Shown: positions 10,758 to 21,281, counted from the first letter of the stretch. The stretch: DNA of 64,000 bases from Ilyonectria destructans (GCA_020740775.1 JAHEWK010000025.1:372001-436000); one strand, 5' to 3'. The notes: generated by a model not told the origin, from the letters alone. Made by a program: numbers and translations.

Positions 10758-11267
10758 ATGACCGAGACTCTGGAATCGCGCATTGAGGCGTACCGCCAGT
10801 CATGGAACTCAGGACAGCTGGATCGGCTTCTAAGTCATTGGGTTGATGAAGGTCTTGACTATTCCGACTACTGTAAGTGATTTCCGGTGAGCTACATCTT
10901 TTTCGAACGGATCTAATTGTATCAGTGACTCGACACCTTCATATGGATAAGGGCATGGCGAGGCAAGCCTTCGGCGGTATACTCTCACTATGCGGTGATA
11001 GACATGGTCACCCGCAGCCTCGCTGGCACGACAAACGGTGCGGTATGGGAAGCAGATATCAACTTCACGTGTCTCGCGGATTTCCCTGGTTTGCCTTTCA
11101 AGAAGGGAGACCGCGCCAAAACCGTTGGAGTGAGTCTGATTGAGTGGAACTCAGAGGGCAAGATTGTCAGAGTGACTATTACTGCTGGAGCCATAAATAG
11201 TGGAGGGAAGGATATTGAAAATCTAAGGAGAGTGGTCGTTGAGACTGAAGGATGCCCTGAGCAGTGA
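10758..11267 (+). pseudogene. SnoaL-like (NTF2 fold) protein, one frameshift
   Basis: ATG 10758 opens a frame (TLESRIEAYRQSWNSGQLDRLLSHW) typical of the first helix of SnoaL-like polyketide-cyclase-fold proteins. A 53-bp intron (10873-10925, GTAAGT...CAG) follows. The second exon continues LTRHLHMDKGMARQAF, but the conserved continuation (VYSHYAVIDM...GAVWEADINFTC...LPFKKGD...GVSLIEWNSEGKIVR) is in another frame, so one base has been gained or two lost near 10968-10980. The end at 11267 is natural. About 155 aa if the frame were continuous, the usual family size. Such proteins in fungi often sit beside P450 genes in metabolite clusters; the P450 at 12017-13788 is the next gene. A sequencing error is an alternative to a true lesion. 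Confidence 0.65.
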
Positions 11268-12016
11268 TATTGTCGCCTTTACACGGAAAAGGTGTGTTAG
11301 CATCAGTGAAGACATTTGCCAAACACTCCATGCCATTCATTACATGCACTGTGGATAATTCACTTGGACAGAAACCGCGGAAGAGGGTATAGTTTAAATC
11401 AGAGGACAGCGATTCTCTGTACATTTTAAGCAACCTTCACGCCACCTTTGGACCTTAAGTAGGCTTAATCTTCCATACCTATTTTAGTATCGACATCTAT
11501 AGCCATCAATTCTCACTATAATTTGGCGTTTCTAACCGTCTTCCTAGCAACACGCGCTATCGCTGTTATGACTCAACCATGGGTGAAACTCTAGAGTCTC
11601 TCCAAAGCTTGTGCATGATGCGAATTTGGCCCCGTCTCTCGAAGACGATGTTAAGGCCTACGCTAACGCTATCAAGTGACTATACCTCCTGTGATTCGTC
11701 GTTGGTCATCAAATGCCTCTTTGCATTCATATACGAGAAACCCACTTCAGTCAACTCTTAGAATGAAGATTGAGATGGCGCGCTCGTGAGTTCAACAGCG
11801 TATACAGTTCGTAGCTAGGGCTAAAATGGCGGTAGAAAACAACAAGAGACCGGGCTGGATGTCTAACTACCCCACGAACGAATACTCTGGCCTCCACATT
11901 GTTGCTCTCAGTTGGTTCATCCGTAGGAGGGTCGGTCACAGTAGCAAAATACACAATTCTGGCCTCCATATTTTGAACCCTCTTCCAATCCGACTCAATA
12001 GATTGACTGATCGCCA
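11268..12016. other. Intergenic, no gene recognised
   Basis: An ORF at 11579-11761 and others are short and lack a known motif. The 3' end of the P450 gene (minus strand) borders on the right. Confidence 0.4.
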
Positions 12017-13788
12017 TCAAACCCGCTTAATAGGGACGAGGTTAACCATCAACGGTCCTTTGTCCCAGAGAATGTATATCTTCTGTCGTTCAAGCCAGTC
12101 GTGACTTTCCTCAGCGAGACGGAGATCAAAGTTCCAAATGACCTGAGCCAAGATAACTCTCATCTCAACGTAGGCGAGGCTGTAGTCATCTCGTCAGCGA
12201 TCTTTGATCAGAACAGAATGCCAGGGGCTGGAACTCACTTCCTGCCAAGGCAGTTTCGAGGCCCGAGGTGGAACGGTTGAAGTGAGTCCCGACGATCTTT
12301 CTGATAAGCTGCGCTGTCTATGAATCGTTCAGGTCGAAACTCCATGGGGTCTGACCAGTGGTTCTCGTTGTGATACATTGCCCATTGATGGATAGCAACG
12401 ATAGTCTAAGGTAGCACTAAATTAGCCAACCTAGTGGGCGATGACGGAGAGATCTGGCAATAGGTTAAACACAAAAAGAACAACTCACGTTCTCCGGGAT
12501 GAACCGGCCGGACACTGTAGCGCCGCCCTCGGGGCAGACTCTGGAGAGACCGCCCGCGATAGGTGGATACATTCGCAAAGCCTCGTCTAGACATGCTAAC
12601 ATATAGCTCAGCTTATTCACTGAAGTAAGATCAATCTCTTCCTCAGACTGAAACGTGGTTCGAACTTCTTCGGTCAGCTTGCTCAGGGCCTTGGGATTCT
12701 TCAATAGCAGGTAAGTCACTCCAGAGAGGACTGTGGCAGTTGTTTCCGACCCTGCAATGATGAGTACGCCAGCGTTTTTCACCACTTGGTCCATAGTCAT
12801 ACCCTTTCAGTCCGCCTTGTCAGCCGTGCAATCGGGTGCGGTGTCCTAAGAAATAGTTCGAAAGGAAGTGCGGATGTCGATGATTCTTACAAGTTCGTCT
12901 TTTTTCCTGAGCAAATTGTCGATGAGGTCAGGTCTTCCTCTAGCTTTTCCAAGCTCCATGCGTCGGAGCAGCTTCTCCTTGGTCATGGTTGCGTGCTGTA
13001 GTTTCCTCGCCCTAATCTTTTTCGTTGACAAAACCCTGATGATAAGACTTCGCAACAAAGGGAAGTAACTGGCCGTTTGGAAGACGGTTCCTAGTCTTGC
13101 CATCTGGAAGATCGTCTTTACCCAAGGATGGTAGTCCGAGTTGTTGAGACAGCCGAAAGGTTCTCCGAAAGCAAGATCGCCGATAAGGTCAAAGGTCGTG
13201 TAGTTGTACCAAGACATGATGTCCACTGTCTTGTCGCAATTTTGGTGCAGTCTCTGTGTCAGCAGGTCGACATACTTCATGATTAACGGCTCTTGCTCTT
13301 TTAGACTGCGAGAGCTGAAGCCATGAGACATGAGGCGCCTGAGCGTGGCGTGCTCATCCCCGCCGGAGTTGACGATATCGCTAGGGCCACCCATGGGTCG
13401 ATAGAATGCAGTAGATTTCTCAAACTCGGCGCCCTTTTTGGCCCCTACCCGATGACCCATGATTTCATTCCACGCGTTTGGATCCCCAAAGGCCAGCTCA
13501 TTAGGGGCGATACGGACAACTGTGCCATATTTCTTGTGTATGTCCAGCATCTCGAAGGGGAGGCTGCCCCCCATGAGCTTGTAGCAATACGTCATGCGCG
13601 TCGCTCGCATCCAAAAGGGCCCCGGGAAGTTTCGTAGAGGGTGGAATAAAATGTTATAGCACACGGAACTGATGGTGTAGAGAATTATCTGAGCCGTTAG
13701 CGCAGCTGGCATCTGTCGTTCTTTGCAAAAAACCACTTACCAATCCGAGGCCGCAGCCTCCGAGGAACAGCAGGTTTTCCAAAGCCAT
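12017..13788 (-). CDS. Cytochrome P450 monooxygenase
   Basis: Five exons on the minus strand: 13788-13741, 13688-12891, 12803-12489, 12405-12239, 12179-12017; introns of 52, 87, 83 and 59 bp, all GT-AG. Exons sum to 1491 nt, 496 aa, the normal size. The N-terminus (MALENLLFLGGCGLGL-IILYTISSVCYNILFHPL) is a membrane anchor followed by the proline hinge LRNFPGPF. The I-helix oxygen site is AGSETTATVL, the ExxR motif is EALR, the PERF motif is RPERF, and the heme-binding loop is FHLGPRNCLGRN with the cysteine ligand, the last two codons being split by an intron. All hallmarks are intact. It is an ER-bound, NADPH-reductase-dependent oxidase. Sequence style (RNFPGPFWMRATRM, DIHKKYGTVVRIAPNEL) is that of fungal secondary-metabolism P450s of the CYP65/CYP68-like type; the substrate cannot be told. 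Confidence 0.92.
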
Positions 13789-15290
13789 GATTGCCGATGC
13801 AGCTCGTGTCTTTGTTGAACATTGATGGTGGTTGGTCCAAACTGGAATAATGTTTTGAAGATGATAGCGGTAAATTGCCTTTTATCAACAATACTAAATT
13901 CCATGGAGTGGACTCCTGAGTATCTGCCGAACGGCTGTGTAATACCCGATCGCACAAGCACTGCCAGTCTGCACTGCCACTCAACTCCTTGCTTACGCCA
14001 GATTCACCCCAGCATGTCTCGAAATAGATGTGGACAAATTACGCGCTCCTTGATTAGCGTAGATTGCGAATCATTTACGGTTGTCCCGTAAAGAAGAAAC
14101 TGGACTTAGCGTGTCGATCCTCCCAACATCCCCCAGTATTGGATCGACAAAGAGTCACGGTCAGACAGGAGTCTGTCTCAGGACAATGACGCAAGAAATA
14201 TAAAAGCTAAGACTGGCCGACGTTTCATGCATTCGGGAGAGTTTTATTGCTGTCGATTCCTATATGAAGTCGGCGGCAGGGGTAGCAAGAAGCAGAACCC
14301 GATAACGATAACGGTAACGATAACGGTAACGATAACGGTAACGATAACGGTAACGAAGCCAAACCTCGTGCTGCATAGGTACTGTTTCAGGGGCTACTGC
14401 GCCGAGTTCAACCAATTGCATCTGGTAAAAGACAGTCAAGTGATCCAAGCAAGCTAATTGGCCTTGACGCCACCCGATTACTTGCCTAGGCTGCCGACTG
14501 TGATGACGCTCAATTTCCTTGCCATAGATCAGCATGCACTGCCTAGTGTGGCCGAAATATGGCCTGTGTTGTAGTTGAAAATCTCCCTTATACTGACTAC
14601 AGATGCAGAGGATAATTATCCATGGGATGTCTGGCAATGAAAGGTCTCTAGACGCATCAACAGGGCAAACCAGTTTGTTTTTATTGTTCTATGGGCATAA
14701 GGCCACGGCCAGCAGAGACAGAGCTCTGACTAAGAACTCGTTGCGTAGTTAGAATTGCTCAACTACTTGAGTCTTAGGAAAACTGAAGGTATATATCGGA
14801 GTGCAACTGCTTCTATCAGGTCTTCCAGCATCGAATGTGGGCACCTGACCCTCGTTTCTTACGCTGGTTCTCAATCTTTCACCTGAGGTTGGTCTTGGTT
14901 TATGTCAGGTGCTTGTTCTCGCGAGGATGCATTCCACAGCTCTCCTATCTCTCTATAATTCTAGATGCACAATAGCTGTTTTCCACTACTAGGTAGAAAG
15001 AAGAAGTGCTGTCTAGCTCTCTAATTTAAGGTAAAAGACTTAATTACCTCTAAGATTAGGCTACAGTACAAAGACTCACTTGTTTTCTCTTGCTTTTCTG
15101 TAAGTTAGTCTTACTTCAATAGCCCTTTTCATTGATAACTCTAGAAACCTAGCTAGTCAGTAGTGGTATGCATGCGTGACTGGTGTTACGGGCCTAAAGC
15201 TCTCCCGCAGTCCCATGCCTACTGCCTCTACTTTCTCCGTTAACTACCTACAAAACCTAACTAGACCAAGACACTTTGCCTTAACAATCC
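13789..15290. other. Intergenic, no gene seen; contains hexamer repeat
   Basis: 1.5 kb without a recognisable gene. It contains the P450 upstream region and a short tandem repeat (14300-14353, listed separately). The two overlapping ORFs across that repeat are a by-product of it. Confidence 0.45.
14300..14353. repeat. Tandem hexamer array CGATAA/CGGTAA
   Basis: Nine 6-bp units in which CGATAA and CGGTAA mostly alternate (a 12-bp higher-order unit repeated about four times). Read on the minus strand it is TTACCG/TTATCG. Probably a microsatellite; not the TTAGGG fungal telomere repeat. Confidence 0.85.
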
Positions 15291-15819
15291 TTAATGTCCC
15301 TGTGAAACCTCACTCACTTTGTACTCGACAACAAGAGGCTTGCCTTTCTCAACAATAAATCTCCCAGCCCCGACGTATACTTTGTTCTCGATTTCCTTAA
15401 ACAGTCCATCTCCGACCTCGAACTTGACATGTGTGACTATACGCCCAGATTAGAATAAGAGTCCTAGTAAAGAGCCTAGAATTGTACTGACATGAATCAC
15501 CGAACAGGGTTGTAGCAGCATCTGGACTGCCGCTAAGAACCTTGCCTGCCGGACCCGCAAGGTTCACGATGCCCGTGTACTCGTAACATATGGTGGCCCC
15601 AGTCGCTTTATCTTGCAAGATGCTCGATACATTCAAACGGCCATGGGCTCCATCTGGGTCGGTGCGGGTATAATCGGCACCATGGACAAACACCGCGTCC
15701 AGTTTCAGAGGGTATTCGGGCTCAGAGACAAGCGAGCCTGCATTTGGAACGAAACCGCAATGGACAAGACTGGTACCCCTGGCGGAACAACCTTGGGGGA
15801 TTGAGTCCGCAATAGGTAT
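15291..15819 (-). pseudogene. DUF3237-family protein, 5' truncated
   Basis: The minus frame from 15819 reads SEPEYPLKLDAVFVHGADYTRTDPDGAHGRLNVSSIL..., then YTGIVNLAGPAGKVLSG, then after a 55-bp intron (15437-15491) FTHVKFEVGDGLFKEIENKVYVGAGRFIVE..., ending at 15291. This is the beta-barrel DUF3237 family (function unknown; often near fungal metabolite genes), with most of the ~170-aa domain present. The frame is closed by a TAG just upstream (15820-15822) with no ATG between. Upstream sequence is LINE ORF1, so either a first exon has been lost or the gene was cut at ~15840. The 3' half is well preserved. Confidence 0.7.
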
Positions 15820-15840
15820 CTAGGCCGCATTTTAGTTCAC

Positions 15841-16230
15841 TCAGCCACCACAGGGTACACACTTAGGTACCTGCGCCTGGCACTCACTATGATGATGGCC
15901 TTCGGCAGCACACCTTGCACACACCCGATTCTTGCTGCACGAGAATGCCATATGGCCGAGCTCCTGGCAGTTATAGCATTGCATTGGTCCGGTTCTGTGC
16001 TCGAAGGCGCTGGTGTATGCCGATTCGCCGGCTGCATGGAAGTAGCGTTCCTGTAGAAGTCTCATAGCATCCCTATTTTTAGTGAGATATACTACCATGG
16101 ATCCATACGCCTTTGCGCTGTCCTTTCGGCTCAACCAGGCTATCTTTGCAATTTGGATTTCGTTCTCCTGGCCCAAAGCTTCTGTTGTTCCAGGGAGGAC
16201 CTTGGCGTAATCCTTGCTAACGCGTCGACG
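15841..16230 (-). pseudogene. Tad-type LINE ORF1 (gag-like) fragment with zinc knuckle
   Basis: The minus frame shows IAKIAWLSRKDSAKAYGSMVVYL, AGESAYTSAFEHRTGPMQCYNCQELGH and then CARCAAEGHHHSEC, that is CCHC zinc knuckles preceded by the RNA-binding region typical of ORF1 of fungal Tad1-like non-LTR retrotransposons. It is open for ~130 residues, then ends at 15841 where unrelated sequence begins. The other side runs into the Pogo element at about 16215-16260. No reverse transcriptase is nearby, so this is an internal scrap. Exact edges are uncertain by tens of bases. Confidence 0.7.
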
Positions 16231-16317
16231 CGTCGGCAACCTATTTCCCTTCGTCAACTATCACAACTTCGATCAATTAAACTGCTTTTTCGTGTTTCAG
16301 ACTTCCAGAGAGCCAGT

Positions 16318-17976
16318 ATGCCTCGTTATACTACGGCCGATATAGACAACGCTATCCAAGATATCCTCCATGGCGAAACCATCCGAACGTCAGCCAAGAT
16401 CCACGGCATACCTACCCAGACACTTCGTCACCGGCTTCTTAGCCGACAACCACACTCTGTGGTCCACCAAAACCAACAGCGGCTTTCTATAGTTCAAGAA
16501 GAAGACCTTGTTAGGTGGATTCTACTGCAAGAAGGCCTTGGTTACGCGCCTTCGCATGCCCAAGTTCGCGCTGTGGCTTCGGCGATCTTACGAGCCCAAG
16601 GGGACCACCAACCACTTGGAAAGAAGTGGACTTGTACCTTCGTCAAACGCCATTCAACTATCAACACCAAGATAGGTCGCAGGACTGCCTGGGATCGAGT
16701 TAACGCAACCAGCCCAGCCAATATCAACAAGTTATTCGAGCTCTACGATATTGTCAGTTGGATTCCCCCCCAACGGCGATACAATGCGGACGAGGGAGGA
16801 ATTATGGAAGGTATGGGGGTTAACGGCTTGGTTATTGGCAGTTCAGAGAGGTCTCCTGGCCAGGCACCTGTCAAAGAGAGCTGCAATCGCACTTGGACCT
16901 CGTTTATCGAGTGTATATCGGCTACCGGCAAAGCCCTTGAGCCTCTTATTATCTTCAAGGGGGCTTCTATTCAAGATCAGTGGTTTGGCGACCAATTACT
17001 CGAGAAATATCCTACCTGGTATACCACCTACTCTGCCAATGGCTGGACAAGTAACGATATTGCGCTTGAGTGGCTAGAGATGGTCTTTTTACCGCAAACA
17101 ACCCCTGAGGACCCTTCAGCAGCAAGACTACTTATTGTCGACGGCCATGGTTCGCATACTACCGAGGATTTTATGACGATGTGCTTCCTGAATAATATTT
17201 ATATCTTATTCTTGCCAGCCCATACTTCGCACGTTACACAGCCCTTGGATCTTGGCTGTTTTTCCAGCTTGAAGACGGAGTATAGGAAGCTTATCACCAA
17301 TTGGACGGCTCTTACGGACTCAGACCGCATTGGCAAGGTCAAATTTCTTGATTTCTATGCGGAAGCTCGAGAAAAAGGATTGCGGAAGGCTAATATCGAG
17401 GCTGGCTGGCGGGCAACAGGTCTATTCCCCAGGAACCCACATAAAACGCTGTCTTCTCGCTGGGTAATATACCCACACAGCCAGACACCTACTCCCCCGT
17501 CCCCCAGCCATATCTCCACTCCAAAGAAGAGCCAGGACGTCATCAAACTACTAGGTAGTAAGGCAAGAACCCCAGGCTCGCGACTAGTAGTTCGCAAGAT
17601 TGCCCAGTCGTTTGACAAGCGTACTGCGCAGCTTGCCGTGAAAGACAGGGAGATAGCCCGCTTACTTACGCAGTTGGAACAGGCTAATCCACGAAAACGT
17701 CGAAAAGTCCAGCCAAATCCAAACGAGTCCTTCATCAGCCTTGCTCAGGTAGCTGCACAACGCAACCGGGAGCCAGCTCAACGCACTATTGAGGCTAGGG
17801 CCCAAGAGGATACGATTGTGGTTCATGGTGAAGAGGTAGATGGTAGTACTGATGAGGAGCCATCTCCAATACAACCTGGAAGGTCAATTAGGCTCGCAAG
17901 GCGATATAGAACTCCTCTGTCGAAGAGAGCGATTGAGCAATTCAAATGGTATTTTTCTTGTATTTTTAGCCTTTAA
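16318..17976 (+). CDS. Pogo/Fot1-family transposase
   Basis: ATG 16318 (MPRYTTADIDNAIQDILHGETIRTSA) begins a pipsqueak-type helix-turn-helix, followed by a CENP-B-type HTH (LVRWILLQEGLGYAPSHAQVRAVASAIL...LGKKWTCTFVKRH). The DDE core shows YNADEGGI (first Asp), LLIVDGHGSH (second Asp) and HVTQPLDLGCFSSLK (third Asp). The C-terminus has a basic patch (PRKRRKVQ, likely nuclear signal) and an acidic tail. 552 aa, no stop or frameshift, so the enzyme may be intact. The frame is open further upstream but that part is antisense to the LINE scrap, so the internal ATG is preferred. I could not match inverted repeats around it: the right end should lie between 17977 and 18066, where an MFS relic resumes, while the left end adjoins the LINE scrap and may be truncated, so mobility of this copy is doubtful. 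Confidence 0.85.
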   Translation: MPRYTTADIDNAIQDILHGETIRTSAKIHGIPTQTLRHRLLSRQPHSVVHQNQQRLSIVQEEDLVRWILLQEGLGYAPSHAQVRAVASAILRAQGDHQPLGKKWTCTFVKRHSTINTKIGRRTAWDRVNATSPANINKLFELYDIVSWIPPQRRYNADEGGIMEGMGVNGLVIGSSERSPGQAPVKESCNRTWTSFIECISATGKALEPLIIFKGASIQDQWFGDQLLEKYPTWYTTYSANGWTSNDIALEWLEMVFLPQTTPEDPSAARLLIVDGHGSHTTEDFMTMCFLNNIYILFLPAHTSHVTQPLDLGCFSSLKTEYRKLITNWTALTDSDRIGKVKFLDFYAEAREKGLRKANIEAGWRATGLFPRNPHKTLSSRWVIYPHSQTPTPPSPSHISTPKKSQDVIKLLGSKARTPGSRLVVRKIAQSFDKRTAQLAVKDREIARLLTQLEQANPRKRRKVQPNPNESFISLAQVAAQRNREPAQRTIEARAQEDTIVVHGEEVDGSTDEEPSPIQPGRSIRLARRYRTPLSKRAIEQFKWYFSCIFSL

Positions 17977-18065
17977 ATTGAAGTAGTTGTGGTTCTATAT
18001 GTAGTTGGGTTGGTGACTTGATGGGGTGAACCGGAACCACGGGTGAACCATAACCCCCCCTAGGG

Positions 18066-18490
18066 GCTTAGATGAAGATAATGAGTAGCCTATATCTTGC
18101 GCCCTTGGTGCTCCATAAAGTAGTGAAATCCCAAGGCTTTGTGTCAACCGTCTCGATGGAGTCCTGAATTTGCTTCACTGTAGCAACAACGATAGGATCG
18201 TCTAGACGCTCGCTCGAGGTGTGATACTTAGCAATCACTCCCATAGCCTTATCGATCTTGCCGTTATAGACCAGTTATCGAGGAGATTCTAGTGTCAGAG
18301 GGTAGATAAGAGCGGCGAGGATGGCCGGAGGGCCTAGCTGGAAGACCATGGGCATTCGCCAGCTCCAGTCTCCGGGTATATGGGGGGCGCCAAGAAGCAC
18401 AGAGGCGATGACAATAGCACCGACGCTATAGAGCGAACAGTAAAGCCCTACAGCCAGGCCTCGATATGCAGACAGAGCGACCTCGCTCAT
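18066..18490 (-). pseudogene. Sugar-porter MFS transporter, internal relic
   Basis: The minus frame reads SEVALSAYRGLAVGLYCSLYSVGAIVIASVLLG...WSWRMPMVFQLGPPAILAALIYPLTLESPR, an in-frame TAA (about 18273-18275), then LVYNGKIDKAMGVIAKYHTSSERLDDPIVVATVKQI...GARYRLLIIFI. This is the middle of a fungal sugar/lactose-type MFS protein (TM4-TM6, the PESPR motif and the central loop). Both ends are missing: the left edge meets the Pogo element, the right meets regulator-like sequence. Non-functional. Confidence 0.65.
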
Positions 18491-18526
18491 CCAGACTTGC
18501 TTTGTATTTGGTTAATTGGTCCTGTA

Positions 18527-19020
18527 TCAAGAGGAGGCAATGAGTATCCTCCTGCCCACGGAACCTCTGGTGATGCAACCGTTGACGATACTCAATTGTG
18601 TCACCGAGTATAGGAGAAAATATTCCAAAAATCCAGTGCCAGAGGCAACAAGCGGAGGCCCCATGTACCTCATCTGTAAGTCGTCAAGTGAGACAAGTTC
18701 GACGATCTCCCAGATCAACTCGGGCAAAGGCGCTACTCGTCCATTAATAACGTGAGAGTGAAGAAGAAGGAAACCAGCCTCACCGTACACCTGGCAGCAG
18801 GAATCCAGAATGGAAAGAACTGAGTTGAAAGACAAGCGAGATGGCTATCGAGACTGTATAGAAGCCAGAAGACCCTTCTGCGTTCCTCACGGTGTTCGAT
18901 TGCCACAAGTGTCAGCTCCTCGTCGCCGACAATCTGGCAGGGGCAAACATGGTCCGGGTGAAGCTGACAGAGTCTTGAACAGGCTTCATGCTCGCGATTT
19001 AGCCCCAGGAGCAAAGCAAG
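18527..19020 (-). pseudogene. Fungal transcription factor domain relic
   Basis: The minus frame has LGLNREHEACSRLCQLHPDHVCPCQ...LTLVAIEHREERRRVFWLLYSLDSHLAC, which resembles the central Fungal_trans domain of Zn2Cys6 regulators (the 'E.rRRvFW.lY.lD..l' motif). The similarity then stops, and the remainder (18527-18740) is only weakly like the same family in a shifted frame. No zinc cluster is present. A decayed fragment; identification rests mainly on one motif. Confidence 0.4.
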
Positions 19021-19452
19021 TCTAGTTGAGTCTTTTATATACCTAGCTTATTGGGATCGTCATGAGAGCCCTGTTACTGTCAAACCCCTATTTCAGCTAC
19101 CTTGATAGACCACCTTGAAGGCCTACCTTGATGGTCATAATAGCTAAGATAAAAGATCTACTTAGAACCCTCTTTCAGATAGAAATCAAGAGCTCCAACG
19201 CACCTCAATTCATCCCGGAATTTAATAATAGGTTATAAAGAGCTTTACCGAAACCAAGGCATAATCGAGGAAGTACGAAGTGTGTATTTCAGCAGAACGG
19301 CCTCTGGGCAAGGCGTGCTGGGCATAATTGACTCGTCTGTATATAGCTAAACGCTCCTTAACTAACAATCCTGGCTTATCCCGAGTCTAATGTCTCAACT
19401 TAACATCAATTCAGCTATTCCATGCCGTTGATGTTATTTGCAGCTATCATAA
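19021..19452. other. Intergenic, no gene seen
   Basis: AT-rich, several stops in all frames, no recognised motif. Confidence 0.4.
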
Positions 19453-20841
19453 TTAGTACTTAACTCGGTGCAATGTTTTGATGCAACTTACGAAATAGGG
19501 TTCGATATCTTTTATATCAGCCAAGCCAAGGTTTGCTCCAGCGCTGGTGACTTCCTTAGTGAGGAGAGAGATGGCTCGAGATACCCCTGCAGTGCCATAG
19601 AGGTTTGCGTACATGAAGGGACGTCCTAACCCAGCAGCTTTAACACCAAGACTCATGAGTTTCAGCAAGTCTGTGCCGTATCGGACGCCACCGTCAGCAT
19701 ACACTTCAATTTCTTCAAAAACACTGGGGTCTCGCTGATAGATCTCCCAGGCAATCTCTAGTGGCGAAGGAGAGCCGTCAAGAGCGCGACCGCCATGGTT
19801 TGAGAGGAATATAGCCGGCGCACCAACTTCAATGGCCTTTCGAGCGTCCTCAGCGGTTTGAATTCCTTTGGGGATAATGGGGAGGGATGTCATGGCCTGG
19901 AGTTCCTGGTAATAATCCCACGTCATGAAAGTGTACCGGGGATCTCGGCCGATGCTGGTATCTTCCAATCTTCTCCGTGAACGATAGGCCGTTCGGTCTC
20001 CAGATGAATCAATAGTGAGTACAATGGCTTGCATACCAGCACTTTCGATTTGCTTGAATAAATCTTGAGGTGGCTCTTTGTCAAGATTCGAGATCGAGAC
20101 CTGTTATACAATTAGAAAACTATACCAACTGCCGCTTATGTTAGTCTTACCTGTTGCCATATGACCTGTTTGTCACTTTTCAATGCTCCTATTTCCTCCA
20201 TGGACAGAGTTGAACTTTGGGATGCCTGTCGTCATGTGAGTCACTATGTTTGTCGCACGGGGATAGGTTTCCGACTGTTCATACAATATACAAAACACCA
20301 AGATTCGCCGCTGCCTCCACAAGCCCTTTTTCTGCTGCCGGGTTTGCAAGGCCAGCTGAGGCAAAGGGGCTGATGAAAAATGGTACAGCGAACTCATGTC
20401 CTAGAATCGATGTGCTTGGTTGGCGGTCAGAGATGGGTTCATAGGGATCGACTCTTCGACATACTTTAGACTGGCGTCAATGTTGGTGATGTCCACCATC
20501 ACACGAGGCCGGAAGCGAAATCTATTATATGCCTCCGGTTGTTTCTGTAAGATGATTCGCTACCAGCGCCGTGACAAACGTATGCATAGGCTGCCGGATC
20601 CATCACGTTTCTCGCAACGTAGTCAAAGTCCGGAAGCCCAAGCACTCTGTCCAAAGGCGGGAGCGATCCATTGACAATTTTAAGAGCACTTTCGATTCTA
20701 AAATTCATGATGAGCTTTCGTCTGCGTCTAGGAGCTTAGAATTTAACTATTCAGCACCTACCCAGTGTCAGGTTCGTTGAGGAATGGTCGAGCCGCCAAG
20801 CCCAAGGAGGCGAAAACAGCCAAAAATACGAAAGAACGCAT
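19453..20841 (-). pseudogene. FMN-dependent alpha-hydroxy acid dehydrogenase, secreted type, decayed
   Basis: The minus strand starts with a signal-peptide-like exon at 20841 (MRSFVFLAVFASLGLAARPF), then, after a GT-AG intron, exon sequence LKIVNGSLPPLDRVLGLPDFDYVARNVMDPAAYAYV..., then FRFRPRVMVDI, then HEFAVPFFISPFASAGLANPAAEKGLVEAAANLGVLYI, a further intron (~20104-20152), and VSISNLDKEPPQDLF...IVLTIDSSGD...PIIPKGIQTAEDARKAIEVGAPAIFLSNHGGRALDGSPSPLE...EVYADGGVRYGTDLLKLMSLGVKAAGLGRPFMYA. These are the FMN-binding and active-site motifs (SNHGGR, DGGVR, GRPF) of the lactate/glycolate oxidase family. At least two frameshifts (near 20520 and in 20250-20400) and a stop near 20405 break it, so it is a pseudogene with a well preserved C-terminal half. 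Confidence 0.75.
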
Positions 20842-21281
20842 GTTTTCTTGAATTCAATGCTGAAAGGTTGCTGTTCAGATTGATGTATGTGTGGTTTGAA
20901 AGGAATTTAGAGATGAGAAGGGGCTGTTGGCCTTTATATAACACTGGTTCCATTACCGAGCAAGAGCTAGGTCATCGCGTTTTCTCCACTGTTGCTGTCC
21001 GTTTCACAGTAATAATGGATGTTACGCAATTCTATTGGTGATATATTCACATTACAGAGAGTCCTTGAATTTTATAATTCTTGGAGGGATGTAAACACGG
21101 CCTTAGACACTCATAAGACGGCTAATATAATGGGTGCGGAAATAGGGGGGTTGAGTGAGTTAGGGAATTTGGAGCCCTTCTATCTCTGGGGAATGGGACC
21201 CCTATTGTTATGGCAAATCTGACTCTTTGGATGGCAATACGGGTTTGTGAAATCAACGTTTGGTCTATTTAAGCACTGTTT
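20842..21281. other. Intergenic, no gene seen
   Basis: Upstream of the FMN-dehydrogenase pseudogene and downstream of the regulator gene (both minus strand); no recognised coding sequence. Confidence 0.4.

Noticed and set aside
11579..11761. 60-codon ORF downstream of the SnoaL-like gene
   Set aside because: No domain and no conserved neighbour frames; likely chance.
14300..14353. Telomere remnant
   Set aside because: Units are TTACCG/TTATCG, not the TTAGGG expected for filamentous ascomycetes.
14227..14637. ORFs with repeated Tyr-Arg or Thr-Ile-Thr-Val across the hexamer array
   Set aside because: Product of translating a tandem repeat; no conserved flanks.
16153..16317. Upstream extension of the Pogo transposase frame
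   Set aside because: This part is antisense to the LINE ORF1 scrap; the HTH begins at the ATG at 16318.
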